The notes below the pieces were generated by a model, which was given only the letters and a program-made list of their open reading frames with translations, was not told the DNA's origin and searched no databases. Made by a program: the position numbers and the translations under genes. From Sulfuricurvum sp. (GTDB taxonomy: Bacteria > Campylobacterota > Campylobacteria > Campylobacterales > Sulfurimonadaceae): 64,000 nt of DNA. The DNA lies in assembly GCF_028713855.1 (NCBI RefSeq), contig NZ_JAQTNN010000007.1, forward strand, positions 62,001 to 126,000, written 5' to 3'. The stretch's first letter is position 1, and each line of letters begins with the position of its first letter. This document shows, piece after piece, positions 1 through 8,655 of this stretch.

Positions 1-903
1 AACTACCGCTATCAAATGAGCGAACGAGAAATTGCCGAAGCATTAAATGAAATGTTCCAAGAGGGTGAGATAAAACGCGAAGAGGTGATAATCGCTTCGA
101 AAGCGGGATTTATCCCTCTGGATTTCCCGTTTCCTGAAAATCCCTACGGTTGGATACAAGAGAACATACTCAATGTCGAATTAGCAACCAAAGACGAAAT
201 TGTTATCGATCAGCACTGCATGGCACCCGAATATCTGCGCTGGAGCTGTGAGCAATCCTTACGAAATTTGGAATTAGAAACGATTGATATTTTCTACCTC
301 CACAATCCCGAAACACAACTCGGATATGTCGATCAAGAAACCTTTTACGTGCGTATCGAAGCGGCATTTAAAATGTTCGAAGAATTAAGAGGTGAGGGGA
401 AAATCGTCTCTTACGGGATAGCGGCATGGAATGGATTTTTATACGAAGCGGATCATACCGAGTACATCGCTCTCTCAAAAGTTGTAGAGATTGCTCGTCG
501 TGTAGGCGGAAAAGATCATGGATTTAAATACATCCAAAGCCCGTTTAATCTTGCGAAGCCGCATGCTTACGGTTATGCAAATCAGCAAACGGAAGATGGG
601 ATGTTTTATCCACTGATGCATGCGTGTGCAAGCTATGGCATAACCTATATCGGTTCATCTCCGTTGCTGCAAAAAAATCTCTTTAAAAGAGCGTTTGCAC
701 CAGAGGTTGCTGAACTTATGAATACGAATGAGTTGAGCGACATTGCCAGTGCGTTACAATTTGCGCGTAGTGCAGGGGGGATTTGTGCTGTATTTGGTGC
801 CGTTGATCCTGCCCATGTGATAGATAATGCTGTTTTATGTTATCTCCCTGAAGCTTCCGCTAAGTCAGTAAATACGCTTATGAAAGGTGCTTATGCTGTA
901 TGA
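1..903 (+). CDS. Aldo/keto reductase family protein (5' partial)
   Basis: The frame is open from the first base and reads NYRYQMSERE before the first internal ATG at 16, so the gene starts upstream of the window. The fragment looks like the C-terminal three quarters of an aldo/keto reductase TIM barrel: an IxxKxG strand near residue 27, the LxxLxxxxIDIFYLHNPE segment that follows the catalytic tyrosine/lysine region, and the late segment that reads 'YGIAAWNG'. These enzymes reduce carbonyl compounds with NAD(P)H. The stop overlaps the start region of the flavoprotein gene that follows. The gene probably belongs to the nif accessory operon. The substrate cannot be told. Confidence 0.75.
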   Translation, partial: NYRYQMSEREIAEALNEMFQEGEIKREEVIIASKAGFIPLDFPFPENPYGWIQENILNVELATKDEIVIDQHCMAPEYLRWSCEQSLRNLELETIDIFYLHNPETQLGYVDQETFYVRIEAAFKMFEELRGEGKIVSYGIAAWNGFLYEADHTEYIALSKVVEIARRVGGKDHGFKYIQSPFNLAKPHAYGYANQQTEDGMFYPLMHACASYGITYIGSSPLLQKNLFKRAFAPEVAELMNTNELSDIASALQFARSAGGICAVFGAVDPAHVIDNAVLCYLPEASAKSVNTLMKGAYAV

Positions 904-2551
904 TGTGATTGTTGTCGGCAGCGGTATCTCCGGATTATACGCCGCACTTAGTGCTAAACGTGCCGGACTCAAGGTTGCCTTAGTCTGCAAAAGCAATCCT
1001 CTGCGTTCCAATTCTGCCGTGGCATCGGGTGGCATTAATGCTGTTCTTAAAACTACGCGTCATGATTCATGCCGTGATCATATTGCTGATACGTTAAAGG
1101 GAGCCGACAAGCTCGGTCGTCTTGCTGTAGTAAGTGCTATGGTAACCGGCGCAGAAGAGATCATTAACGATCTTCAATCGATGGGAGTTGCATTTGATAC
1201 CAATGAAGAGGGACACGTTGCTCAACGCCCCTTTGGCGGGACGAAAGCAAAAAGAACCTGTTATATAGCCGATAAAACGGGAGCTTCAATTACCCAGAAC
1301 CTTCTCGTACAGTGCCGTAAAGAAGGGGTAAAAATATTCCCTAATCATCTTATGCTCTCGATTGCTACTTTTAAAGATCAACTTTCCGGGATTACTCTCC
1401 TTAGACGCCGCGATTCTCAAGTAATTGCCTTTGCGTGTAAATCACTTGTACTGGCGGGAGGAGGGTTCGCAGGAATATATCGTGGTCACTCTACTAATTC
1501 CCAAGAATCGAGCGGAGATGTCATCGCTATAGCACTCAGAGCCAAGATGCGTTTAGCCAATCTGGAATTTGTTCAGTTTCATCCAACAACACTTGCTAAC
1601 AGCGGCACTTTAATCAGTGAAGCAGCACGGGGGGAAGGTGCTTATATCGTCGATGAGATGGGGGAACGCTTTACCGATGAACTACAAACACGTGACAAAC
1701 TCTCTCGGGATATTGTTCTTCATCAGTTGAGTGGACATACCGTCTATCTCGATTTCCGCCATTTGGGTGAAGAGTTGATCGACAAAAAACTCCCATCCGC
1801 GCGTAAACATGCACTCAACGGCGCAGGAATTGATATCCTCACCGAACTTCTCCCTATCACGCCATCCGCTCACTATACCATGGGAGGCATTTGGAGCCGA
1901 AACGATACCTCTACCGATATTGCAAATGTTTTTGCCTGTGGTGAATGTGCCCATAGCGGTGTACACGGAGCAAATCGTTTGGGTGGAAACAGCCTGCTCG
2001 AAGCAGCTTATTTCGGTCGTGTTGCCGGTACAGAAGCTGCAAAAGCGGCTAAAAAAGGAGTGTTCCATCCTATCGATTATGCACAAGTCGCGCAGGAATT
2101 ACGCTACATAGATAGTATCATCGAAGGCGAAAGTCGATTCAATATCAACACAATGCGCCGTAATCTCGGAAATAACCTCTATAAAAATGCAGGGGTTTTC
2201 CGAACCCATGATTCGCTCGCCAATGCGTTGGAGTACGTCCATTATCTAATGAAGATGTCATCAGGATTGTGTTGTGTTAACAAAGAGCGCAGTGATAATG
2301 TCGAATTAATGTCCATCATTGAGTTCAGAAATGCTCTTACGGTAGCGGAAGCAATGCTTATGAGTGCTTTAGCGCGTGAAGAGAGTAGGGGTGTTCATTA
2401 TCGGGATGATTTTCCCCAACATGACGATAAAAATTATGAGGTCAATACGATTATTCGCCGCCTCGCAGCAACTTTTTTACGCATAACATTCGAAGGTCAT
2501 CTCTCTTCGGATTGGTGGCATCGAATACGAAAGTTTTTTCACGCACAATAG
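893..2551 (+). CDS. FAD-dependent fumarate reductase/succinate dehydrogenase/aspartate oxidase-like flavoprotein
   Basis: The N-terminus has a dinucleotide fold (VVGSGISGLYAAL) followed by the SNSAVASGGINA region of the FrdA/SdhA/NadB superfamily. RPFGG, QFHPTT, EAARGEGAY, RDKLSRDI, SAHYTMGGI and GANRLGGNSLLEA are also present. RPFGG plus a CY-x-ADKTG segment is closer to FrdA/SdhA than to NadB, but there is no iron-sulfur or membrane subunit alongside. I chose the ATG at 893 because AAAGG lies 5 bases upstream; a GTG at 887 is also in frame. The start region overlaps the end of the aldo/keto reductase gene, implying cotranscription, and nifT follows. It may be a soluble fumarate reductase, an aspartate oxidase supplying NAD, or a dedicated nif-linked oxidoreductase; the sequence does not decide. 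Confidence 0.8.
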   Translation: MLYDVIVVGSGISGLYAALSAKRAGLKVALVCKSNPLRSNSAVASGGINAVLKTTRHDSCRDHIADTLKGADKLGRLAVVSAMVTGAEEIINDLQSMGVAFDTNEEGHVAQRPFGGTKAKRTCYIADKTGASITQNLLVQCRKEGVKIFPNHLMLSIATFKDQLSGITLLRRRDSQVIAFACKSLVLAGGGFAGIYRGHSTNSQESSGDVIAIALRAKMRLANLEFVQFHPTTLANSGTLISEAARGEGAYIVDEMGERFTDELQTRDKLSRDIVLHQLSGHTVYLDFRHLGEELIDKKLPSARKHALNGAGIDILTELLPITPSAHYTMGGIWSRNDTSTDIANVFACGECAHSGVHGANRLGGNSLLEAAYFGRVAGTEAAKAAKKGVFHPIDYAQVAQELRYIDSIIEGESRFNINTMRRNLGNNLYKNAGVFRTHDSLANALEYVHYLMKMSSGLCCVNKERSDNVELMSIIEFRNALTVAEAMLMSALAREESRGVHYRDDFPQHDDKNYEVNTIIRRLAATFLRITFEGHLSSDWWHRIRKFFHAQ

Positions 2552-2593
2552 TGCGATGAATTTGTAATATTATTAAATATAAAGGTTGATGTT

Positions 2594-2806
2594 ATGGCAA
2601 AAGTTATGTTACGTTACGATTCTAAAGGTGCAATTTCTTTTTATGTTGCCAAAAAAGATATGGAAGAGACCATCCTCAGTTCTGAGTTTGATACCGATGA
2701 AAAATGGGGCGGTGAGGTAAAACTCAGCAATGGTGAAACATGGTTTATTGAGCCAAGTACTAAAAAATTTCCTGCTGAAGTAATGGCAGTTAGACGAGGC
2801 GAATAG
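2594..2806 (+). CDS. nifT: NifT/FixU family protein
   Basis: The 70-residue product starts MAKVMLRYD and continues with a YVAKKDMEE segment, WGGEVKLSNGETW, and a basic MAVRRGE tail, the layout of NifT/FixU proteins of nif operons. The family's biochemical role is unknown, and it is usually dispensable for nitrogen fixation. An AAAGG ribosome site is 8 bases before the ATG. A strong intrinsic terminator follows, so this is the last gene of the transcript. Confidence 0.85.
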   Translation: MAKVMLRYDSKGAISFYVAKKDMEETILSSEFDTDEKWGGEVKLSNGETWFIEPSTKKFPAEVMAVRRGE

Positions 2807-2821
2807 TTTTATTTCTTCTTG

Positions 2822-2849
2822 CCTATTCATACTGATGAATAGGTTTTTT
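2822..2849 (+). terminator. Rho-independent terminator after nifT
   Basis: A perfect 9-bp stem (CCTATTCAT / ATGAATAGG) with a 4-base ACTG loop is followed at once by six Ts. It closes the operon ending with nifT. Confidence 0.9.
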
Positions 2850-2966
2850 CACATCTACAGTTTAAATCAACAACATACCATTATAATTCTTTTTAATTGA
2901 CGGAATTTTACAAGACATTTAATCCGCAGTACTTTATGATTACCGCTATCAAAAGGATTTAATTTA

Positions 2967-3791
2967 ATGAATATTATTTGTCACGAAAACCCGTTTGTCG
3001 ATTCTATATATCATGTTCAGACTCAATCGTACAAAAAAGATTTCGATTTCCATTTTTTTGGTGCACCATCGGTACATGAGCATATTATTTTAAATGACGA
3101 TTGTGCTGCTATTACATTCGAACTTAATAAGAAGACATACACATTTAATGGTGATTTGGTATGCGGTAAATTTACCCATGCTCCAAAGATAAAAATTATG
3201 TTCAAAGACACCAGTAAAAACCTTACAATCATTCGACTTAAGGCATGTGGTCTTTTTAAACTTACAAATCTTCCTATCTCTTCTCTGGTCAATACTATTT
3301 TACCCCGATCTACTATCGATGTGGATCTCATCATGAATCAAAAAGATGAAAACTATATTCATATTGTTGATACCTTAGTAAATGAAGAAAGCCATAATAA
3401 AACGTATATAAAAACTCAAAAAATAATCCAATATATTAATGCAAATTTTTCCCATCTTCCGACAAATATAGCTGAAGTACTTGCAAAAGAATTCGATATT
3501 TCAGAGAGTACGTTACGTCGTTATTTTAAAAAATACATCGGAATCAATCTATCTACCTACATTATGACGGTTAAACGCAAAAAAATGATTCAATCCCTTT
3601 ATGAAGATAATTACGATTCTATGAGTGTTCGAGAAAGTGGCTATTATGATCAATCCCATTTTTTGAATGACTTTAAACGACTCTACGGTATTCCCTTAAA
3701 ACAATATTTTAGAGATATGAAAATATTACAAAAACAGTCCCCTGAATTTATGCGATTTTTATATCACTGCAATATTCAGAGCGATATTTAA
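2967..3791 (+). CDS. AraC-family transcriptional regulator
   Basis: The product has 274 residues. The last ~100 form an AraC-type double helix-turn-helix: IAEVLAKEFDISESTLRRYFKKYIG, then a second helix pair with the SGYYDQSHFLNDFKRLYG segment, a good match to the family's 'GF.DQSHF.R.FK..FG' signature. The N-terminal ~150 residues are an unassigned sensor domain. An AAAGGA site lies upstream of the ATG. It is 10 bases upstream of the first diguanylate cyclase and probably cotranscribed with it. Its place between nifT and nifA suggests it responds to a condition relevant to diazotrophy; no operator can be assigned. Confidence 0.85.
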   Translation: MNIICHENPFVDSIYHVQTQSYKKDFDFHFFGAPSVHEHIILNDDCAAITFELNKKTYTFNGDLVCGKFTHAPKIKIMFKDTSKNLTIIRLKACGLFKLTNLPISSLVNTILPRSTIDVDLIMNQKDENYIHIVDTLVNEESHNKTYIKTQKIIQYINANFSHLPTNIAEVLAKEFDISESTLRRYFKKYIGINLSTYIMTVKRKKMIQSLYEDNYDSMSVRESGYYDQSHFLNDFKRLYGIPLKQYFRDMKILQKQSPEFMRFLYHCNIQSDI

Positions 3792-3801
3792 AGGTAATGC
3801 A

Positions 3802-4779
3802 TTGATTGCCAAGAAAATATCGGTTTCACACATGACACCCATAGGCCATATTTTTCCTAAAAACAATAGTGTACAAATTTTTGAAGAGCAGGTATTAATA
3901 CAAGAAATTTTCAACTATTTTTCAACAATCTCAGCAGATGTAGTAATTATCACGAATGGAGCCAAACCTATTGGGATCATTACTCTCAAGGACTTGATTC
4001 GTTCCCTTAAAAATTGTGATAGCTTGACTCTACCTGTCAACAATATAATGAGTTCGCCGATTCAAACATTTTCAAATATTATGTCTATTGCTGATGTCCT
4101 AGACAATATGGCTCATATGGAATTTGACAAAATTGTTGTTACCGATGCAAAGAACGATGTTATCGGTGTAATGGATCGTCGTCATCTTTTATCGTTATGC
4201 TACACACAGTTAACACCTTTGATTAAACACGAATACAATATTATCCATTCTATGTTAGGTTTAGCTGGAGAAAATGAACGTGGATTATTAAAGTTAGCGA
4301 CGACAGATGCTCTAACTGGCATTGGTAATCGCAGGCTGTTAGAAGAGATTTTTCAAGCCCATCAGAGTCTAAATAAACGGTATGATGTGCCCTTATTTTT
4401 GTTAATGTTTGATATCGATAATTTCAAAAGTATCAACGATACATTTGGTCATGTTGCCGGTGATTCAGTACTCAAAGAGTTGACAAATTTAGTAAGTCAG
4501 TCCATCCGAAAATCGGATATCTTTATTCGCTGGGGAGGAGAAGAATTTACCATACTTCTTCAATACCCTGACCCTTTGAGCGTTGTCAAAATTGCTGAAC
4601 ATATTCGCGATGTCATCGATAAACACAGCTTTACAACCCTTGTACATGTAACATGCAGTTTCGGTTTGACGGCTATTCATCCATCCGAAAGACTTGAAGC
4701 GGTAATTGAACGTGCGGATAAAGCACTATATCGAGCAAAATCTGACGGCAAAAATTCAGTCAGGATTGAGCTCTCTTAA
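3802..4779 (+). CDS. CBS-pair diguanylate cyclase (first of tandem pair)
   Basis: Two CBS motifs occupy roughly residues 8-135 (KPIGIITLKDLIRSL; DVIGVMDRRHLLSL) and a GGDEF domain residues ~160-325. The active site reads GGEEF and is preceded by RKSD, the RxxD product-inhibition site, so an active cyclase with feedback control is predicted. CBS domains usually bind adenine nucleotides or SAM, which may link c-di-GMP synthesis to energy state. The start is a TTG: its N-terminus aligns residue for residue with that of the ATG-started neighbour at 4895. No membrane segment is seen, so it is cytoplasmic. Confidence 0.88.
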   Translation: MIAKKISVSHMTPIGHIFPKNNSVQIFEEQVLIQEIFNYFSTISADVVIITNGAKPIGIITLKDLIRSLKNCDSLTLPVNNIMSSPIQTFSNIMSIADVLDNMAHMEFDKIVVTDAKNDVIGVMDRRHLLSLCYTQLTPLIKHEYNIIHSMLGLAGENERGLLKLATTDALTGIGNRRLLEEIFQAHQSLNKRYDVPLFLLMFDIDNFKSINDTFGHVAGDSVLKELTNLVSQSIRKSDIFIRWGGEEFTILLQYPDPLSVVKIAEHIRDVIDKHSFTTLVHVTCSFGLTAIHPSERLEAVIERADKALYRAKSDGKNSVRIELS

Positions 4780-4894
4780 GTTTCTATTCCATCCTGCTTT
4801 AACTATTTACTTCTTAAATGAATATCTGCTACAATGCATAAAAACTTATAATAACGTATTTATATATTTTTTGTTCAGTTAATTTAGAGGCAAA

Positions 4895-5869
4895 ATGATT
4901 TCAGAAATAGTCGCTATTACGCATACAACACCTATCGGTAAAGTCTTCGATGAAAATCATATTTGTGGGGTTTTCGACAGTGATGTGATTTTACATAAAG
5001 TGTTGGAATTTTTTGTAACTTATAATGTCGATGCCGTTATCATTATGGAAAAATCATACCCTGTTGGGATTTTAACGCACAAAGAGATGTTACGGGCAAT
5101 ATACAATTACGATAATACCGGTTTGCCGGTTAAAGAGTTTATGACCGCTCCTCTTAAAACTTTTGATACATCGACAAGTATTGCCGATGTCATTGATGCG
5201 ATGCAAGAACTTTCCTTTGACAAAATCGTTGTACATAATGAGAAAAATATCATTGGTATAATCGATAAACGGCATCTTCTTTCTCTGTGCTACACCCACA
5301 TAACTCCGTTGATCAAACATGAATACAATATGGTTCAATCGTTAATGGGATTAGTAGGGCAGGATGAACACGATTTATTAAAGATGGCAACGACAGATAC
5401 CCTGACAGGGATCGGAAATCGTCGCTTATTTGAAGAAATATTTCAGGCTCATCAATCACTCGGAGACCGATACGATGTAAATCTATTTTTACTTTTATTG
5501 GATATTGATAATTTTAAAAGTATTAATGATACGTTTGGGCACAATGTCGGAGATTCTGTTCTCAAAGAGTTGGCGCATTTAATAACTAAATCGATCCGTA
5601 AATCAGACATATTTGTCCGTTGGGGGGGCGAAGAATTCGCAATATTACTCCGCTATTCAGATCCAATAGCTGTGATGAAAATTGCAGATCAAATCCGTAA
5701 ACGGATTGATCAAAATAGTTTTGAGACAATTGTGCATGTAACGTGCAGTTTCGGTTTAACATCGATTCTACCCAATGACCTGATGGAAGATGTATTTGAA
5801 CGGGCAGACAAAGCACTTTATCGAGCAAAAGCGGATGGTAAGAATACAGTTAGGATGGAAATTCCTTAA
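4895..5869 (+). CDS. CBS-pair diguanylate cyclase (second of tandem pair)
   Basis: This is a close paralogue of the gene just upstream and collinear with it over the full length: CBS motifs (YPVGILTHKEMLRAI; NIIGIIDKRHLLSL), the shared 'LCYTHITPLIKHEYN' linker, then GGDEF with GGEEF and an upstream RKSD I-site. It has its own ATG with a GAGGC site. A recent tandem duplication is the simplest origin. Its stop overlaps the stop of nifA on the opposite strand by a few bases, so the two transcription units converge here. Confidence 0.88.
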   Translation: MISEIVAITHTTPIGKVFDENHICGVFDSDVILHKVLEFFVTYNVDAVIIMEKSYPVGILTHKEMLRAIYNYDNTGLPVKEFMTAPLKTFDTSTSIADVIDAMQELSFDKIVVHNEKNIIGIIDKRHLLSLCYTHITPLIKHEYNMVQSLMGLVGQDEHDLLKMATTDTLTGIGNRRLFEEIFQAHQSLGDRYDVNLFLLLLDIDNFKSINDTFGHNVGDSVLKELAHLITKSIRKSDIFVRWGGEEFAILLRYSDPIAVMKIADQIRKRIDQNSFETIVHVTCSFGLTSILPNDLMEDVFERADKALYRAKADGKNTVRMEIP

Positions 5870-7506
5870 ATTTCAATTCCATATTGTTTGATTTTGTACC
5901 CAATCTGTCGAGCACTCATTCCCAATGCACGAGCTGCTTTGGTTTGAATGCCGTGCGAATCGATTAATGCCTGAATAATCGATTCTTTCTCCAATTCCTG
6001 AAGACTTTTACGCGTTACCGGCCCGCCGGAAGAAGGAACTGTCGGTTGTACCGGTGCCGATAGATATACAGGAGCAGTTTCCGTTCGTATCACCTGTGGT
6101 TCAGGTTGTTGCATGTAAAGTTTTTGATAATTAAACGGCAATACATGATTCAGCATTTCAGGCTGAATTTCACCATCCGGACAAATCAGTACGATCCGTT
6201 CCATAGTGTTTTGCAGTTCACGTATATTTCCAGGCCATGGATAATCCAGCAGTAACTCCATCGCTCCCTTAGTAAATTGCATCGTTTTACGATGCTCTTT
6301 CATGAAACGATGTAAATAATGCTCAATCAGCAGTTTTACGTCCTCATATCGTTCACGCAACGGCGGTAGGTTAATCGGGATTACATTGAGACGGTAAAAA
6401 AGATCTTCACGGAATTCTCCCTTACGTACCATATCCTCCAAATTACGATTGGTGGCAGCAACGAGTCGGACGTTTGTTTTGATTGTTTTGTTTCCACCGA
6501 CACGTTCAAACTCCTGCTCTTGTAGAATACGAAGGAGTTTTACCTGCAATGATGGCGTGATGTCCCCGATCTCATCGAGGAACAGCGTACCGCCGTCTGC
6601 AAGTTCAAAACGTCCTTTACGCATCTCTCTTGCATCCGTAAATGCCCCTTTTTCATGTCCAAAAAGTTCTGATTCAAGCAATGTTTCACTGATGGCGGCA
6701 CAGTTGAGTTTTATAAACGGACCGTTTTGTCGGCGGCTGAGATTATGAATAGCAGTGGCAATCAGCTCTTTACCTGTTCCGGTTTCACCACGAATCAAAA
6801 TCGTTGCATCGGTCGGGGCCACGGTGTTGATCATCGAAAATACCTGTTGCATACGTGTAGAACGACCAACGATATTTTCAAATTTATAATCTTTTTGCAT
6901 CTCTTCTTTGTAATAGGTTTTAAGTTCTGTAAGAGACTCTTTTTCTTTCGTGATCGATTGCTGAACTTTGAGAGATCCGACAAATAGAGATCCGACAATG
7001 GTGAGCATTCGGACAATCTCATCAAAATTAAGAGGACTTTTTTTCCCGATATTTGCGGAAATCACCCCAATCACCTCATCATCTTGAAGCAGTGGAACGG
7101 CGACATAGGAGACCATCTGTGTGGAAATGTTCCCCATTTTGTTTAGATAATTAATATTGTTATGGATATTTTCGATGACGATCGGCTCACGGCTTTTAGC
7201 AGCTAATCCCGTTGCCCCTTCGCCAAAACGATACGAGGCCATTTTTTTCTGATAGGGCTCAAGATCAATGGATGCCAATAATTCAAGTTCGTTGACATCT
7301 TCTTTTTTTCGAAACAGTGCGCAACGTTCCAAGTATCCATGCTGTTTGAGACGTCGCATAGCTTTTTCGATGTTCTCATTGATATCGATAGTACTGGTAA
7401 GGGTAACGGCTACTTCATAAAGAAGATTGATCTCTTTATAAGCAAAGGTCAACGCACACGTATTACACTCTTCACGATTAGGAATATTTGCATCAAAGGT
7501 CATCAT
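5866..7506 (-). CDS. nifA: NifA-type sigma-54 dependent transcriptional activator
   Basis: From the ATG at 7506 the product is 546 residues: a CxxC near the N-terminus (CNTC), a GAF domain (~residues 20-180), a central AAA+ domain with Walker A GETGTGKE and Walker B GGTLFLDEIGD, and a C-terminal Fis-type helix-turn-helix (TKAARALGMSARQIGYKIKQ). The sigma-54 contact loop reads GAFTDA rather than GAFTGA. The C-x4-C interdomain motif of oxygen-sensitive NifA is absent, suggesting control through the GAF domain or a partner. The nif context supports NifA over other activators. A longer TTG start at 7647 exists but would overlap the ribosome site of the divergent gene. Confidence 0.88.
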   Translation of the reverse strand: MMTFDANIPNREECNTCALTFAYKEINLLYEVAVTLTSTIDINENIEKAMRRLKQHGYLERCALFRKKEDVNELELLASIDLEPYQKKMASYRFGEGATGLAAKSREPIVIENIHNNINYLNKMGNISTQMVSYVAVPLLQDDEVIGVISANIGKKSPLNFDEIVRMLTIVGSLFVGSLKVQQSITKEKESLTELKTYYKEEMQKDYKFENIVGRSTRMQQVFSMINTVAPTDATILIRGETGTGKELIATAIHNLSRRQNGPFIKLNCAAISETLLESELFGHEKGAFTDAREMRKGRFELADGGTLFLDEIGDITPSLQVKLLRILQEQEFERVGGNKTIKTNVRLVAATNRNLEDMVRKGEFREDLFYRLNVIPINLPPLRERYEDVKLLIEHYLHRFMKEHRKTMQFTKGAMELLLDYPWPGNIRELQNTMERIVLICPDGEIQPEMLNHVLPFNYQKLYMQQPEPQVIRTETAPVYLSAPVQPTVPSSGGPVTRKSLQELEKESIIQALIDSHGIQTKAARALGMSARQIGYKIKQYGIEI

Positions 7507-7648
7507 TTTAAATTCTTTTCTATGTAAGGTATTTGGTAATTGTAATACAAATAGCGACAATGAATCTACATTCATGTGGACAAAAAATAGACAATTTGTA
7601 GAACTGTTTTTGCACTGGAATATCAAAATGATCCAATAAGGAGACAAT

Positions 7649-8197
7649 ATGCAAATTACCGTTCATGGAACACCCACCCTTTTAGAGGGAAAAGAGATGA
7701 CAATCTGGCGGGAAGCTCCTGCTGCACGTGTGACCAACCTAGATGGAAGCCAAAATGTTATTGGTATGATTGCTCCGAGCGCACAATTGCTCATTGCTAT
7801 CCCTTCACTAAAAACCGAAGTGTGCTCATTGGGTGCCAAGAAGTTCAATGACCTTATCAAACAGTTTAAAAAACTTAAAACAGTAATGATTACTACCGAT
7901 GATGCCGAATTTGTCAACGATTTTGTCACACGAGAGGGTATTGACAGTGCCGATGTCGTAATCGATACAAACCGTGATTTTGCCAAAAAATTCGGAATTT
8001 TAATAACAGAAGGTAAACTCAAAGACCGTCTGGCACGTGCGGTATTTGTTATCGACCAAGAGGGTATGATCAGTTACAAAGAGGTAGTTACGGAAATTAC
8101 CGACGAAGTGGATTACGATAAATGTATTGAAGCGGTTGATAAAGCAGCCAACTTCAAGAAAAAAGGACACGACCATGAAAACTGGATGGGTGTATAA
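7649..8197 (+). CDS. Thiol peroxidase (Tpx)-like peroxiredoxin
   Basis: The 182-residue product aligns with Tpx: the active-site segment PSLKTEVCSLGAKKFN puts the peroxidatic cysteine at residue 59 with the T-x-x-C pattern, and LARAVFVIDQEGMISYKEVV matches the Tpx C-terminal strands. The resolving cysteine of atypical 2-Cys Tpx (in an 'FCGAEG' segment) is replaced by VTREG near residue 93; the only other cysteine is at 158. It may act as a 1-Cys enzyme using an external thiol. AAGGAG precedes the ATG. It is divergent from nifA and leads a run of nif-linked genes, fitting a role in protecting nitrogenase from peroxides. Confidence 0.82.
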   Translation: MQITVHGTPTLLEGKEMTIWREAPAARVTNLDGSQNVIGMIAPSAQLLIAIPSLKTEVCSLGAKKFNDLIKQFKKLKTVMITTDDAEFVNDFVTREGIDSADVVIDTNRDFAKKFGILITEGKLKDRLARAVFVIDQEGMISYKEVVTEITDEVDYDKCIEAVDKAANFKKKGHDHENWMGV

Positions 8198-8220
8198 AAA
8201 ATTCTGCTAAGGAGTTTGTG

Positions 8221-8655
8221 ATGGTAGAACAGTATATTACTTGGTTAAATGAACGAGGGTTTCACCCTGATGATCTTGAATTTCGGGGGTTTAACGGTAA
8301 TACTTCGTTATTACTGGCCGCATTGGAAGGTAATGCGATGATGGTCTCTCGACTCATCGAAGCGGGTAGTGATTTGTACGCAATCAACAATGATTTTAAT
8401 GGTGTTCTCTTCAATGCATGTTATTCAGCATCACCCGAAGTAATTCGTCTTTTAGTAGAAGCGGGAGCCGATATCAATGATACCAATGAAGAGGGAACCA
8501 CTGCATTGATGTACGCTGCCTCCGCTTCACGTACTGAGTGTGTAAAAATACTTTTAGCTTTGGGTGCTGATATAACCCTTCATAATGAAGACGGTTTCAG
8601 TGCAATTGAACTGACCAGTAACCGCGACGTATTTAACCAACTGCGCAGTGCGTGA
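8221..8655 (+). CDS. Ankyrin repeat protein
   Basis: About 144 residues with three to four ankyrin repeats, seen as NGNTSLLLAALEGNAMMVSRLIEAGSD, then repeats ending EVIRLLVEAGADIN and TECVKILLALGADITLHNEDG. Such repeats mediate protein-protein contact. No signal peptide is seen. The ATG at 8221 has AAGGAG 5 bases upstream; a GTG three bases earlier is less likely. It lies between the Tpx-like gene and the SagB-type gene, whose start overlaps its end. Partner unknown. Confidence 0.85.
   Translation: MVEQYITWLNERGFHPDDLEFRGFNGNTSLLLAALEGNAMMVSRLIEAGSDLYAINNDFNGVLFNACYSASPEVIRLLVEAGADINDTNEEGTTALMYAASASRTECVKILLALGADITLHNEDGFSAIELTSNRDVFNQLRSA

Noticed and set aside
1682-2111. Open frames on both strands inside the FAD flavoprotein gene
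   Set aside because: They lie wholly inside a well-supported gene with conserved motifs and have no family character of their own.
7507-7647. 47-residue N-terminal extension of nifA from a TTG
   Set aside because: It uses the ribosome site region of the divergent Tpx-like gene and adds no conserved sequence; the ATG at 7506 is enough.
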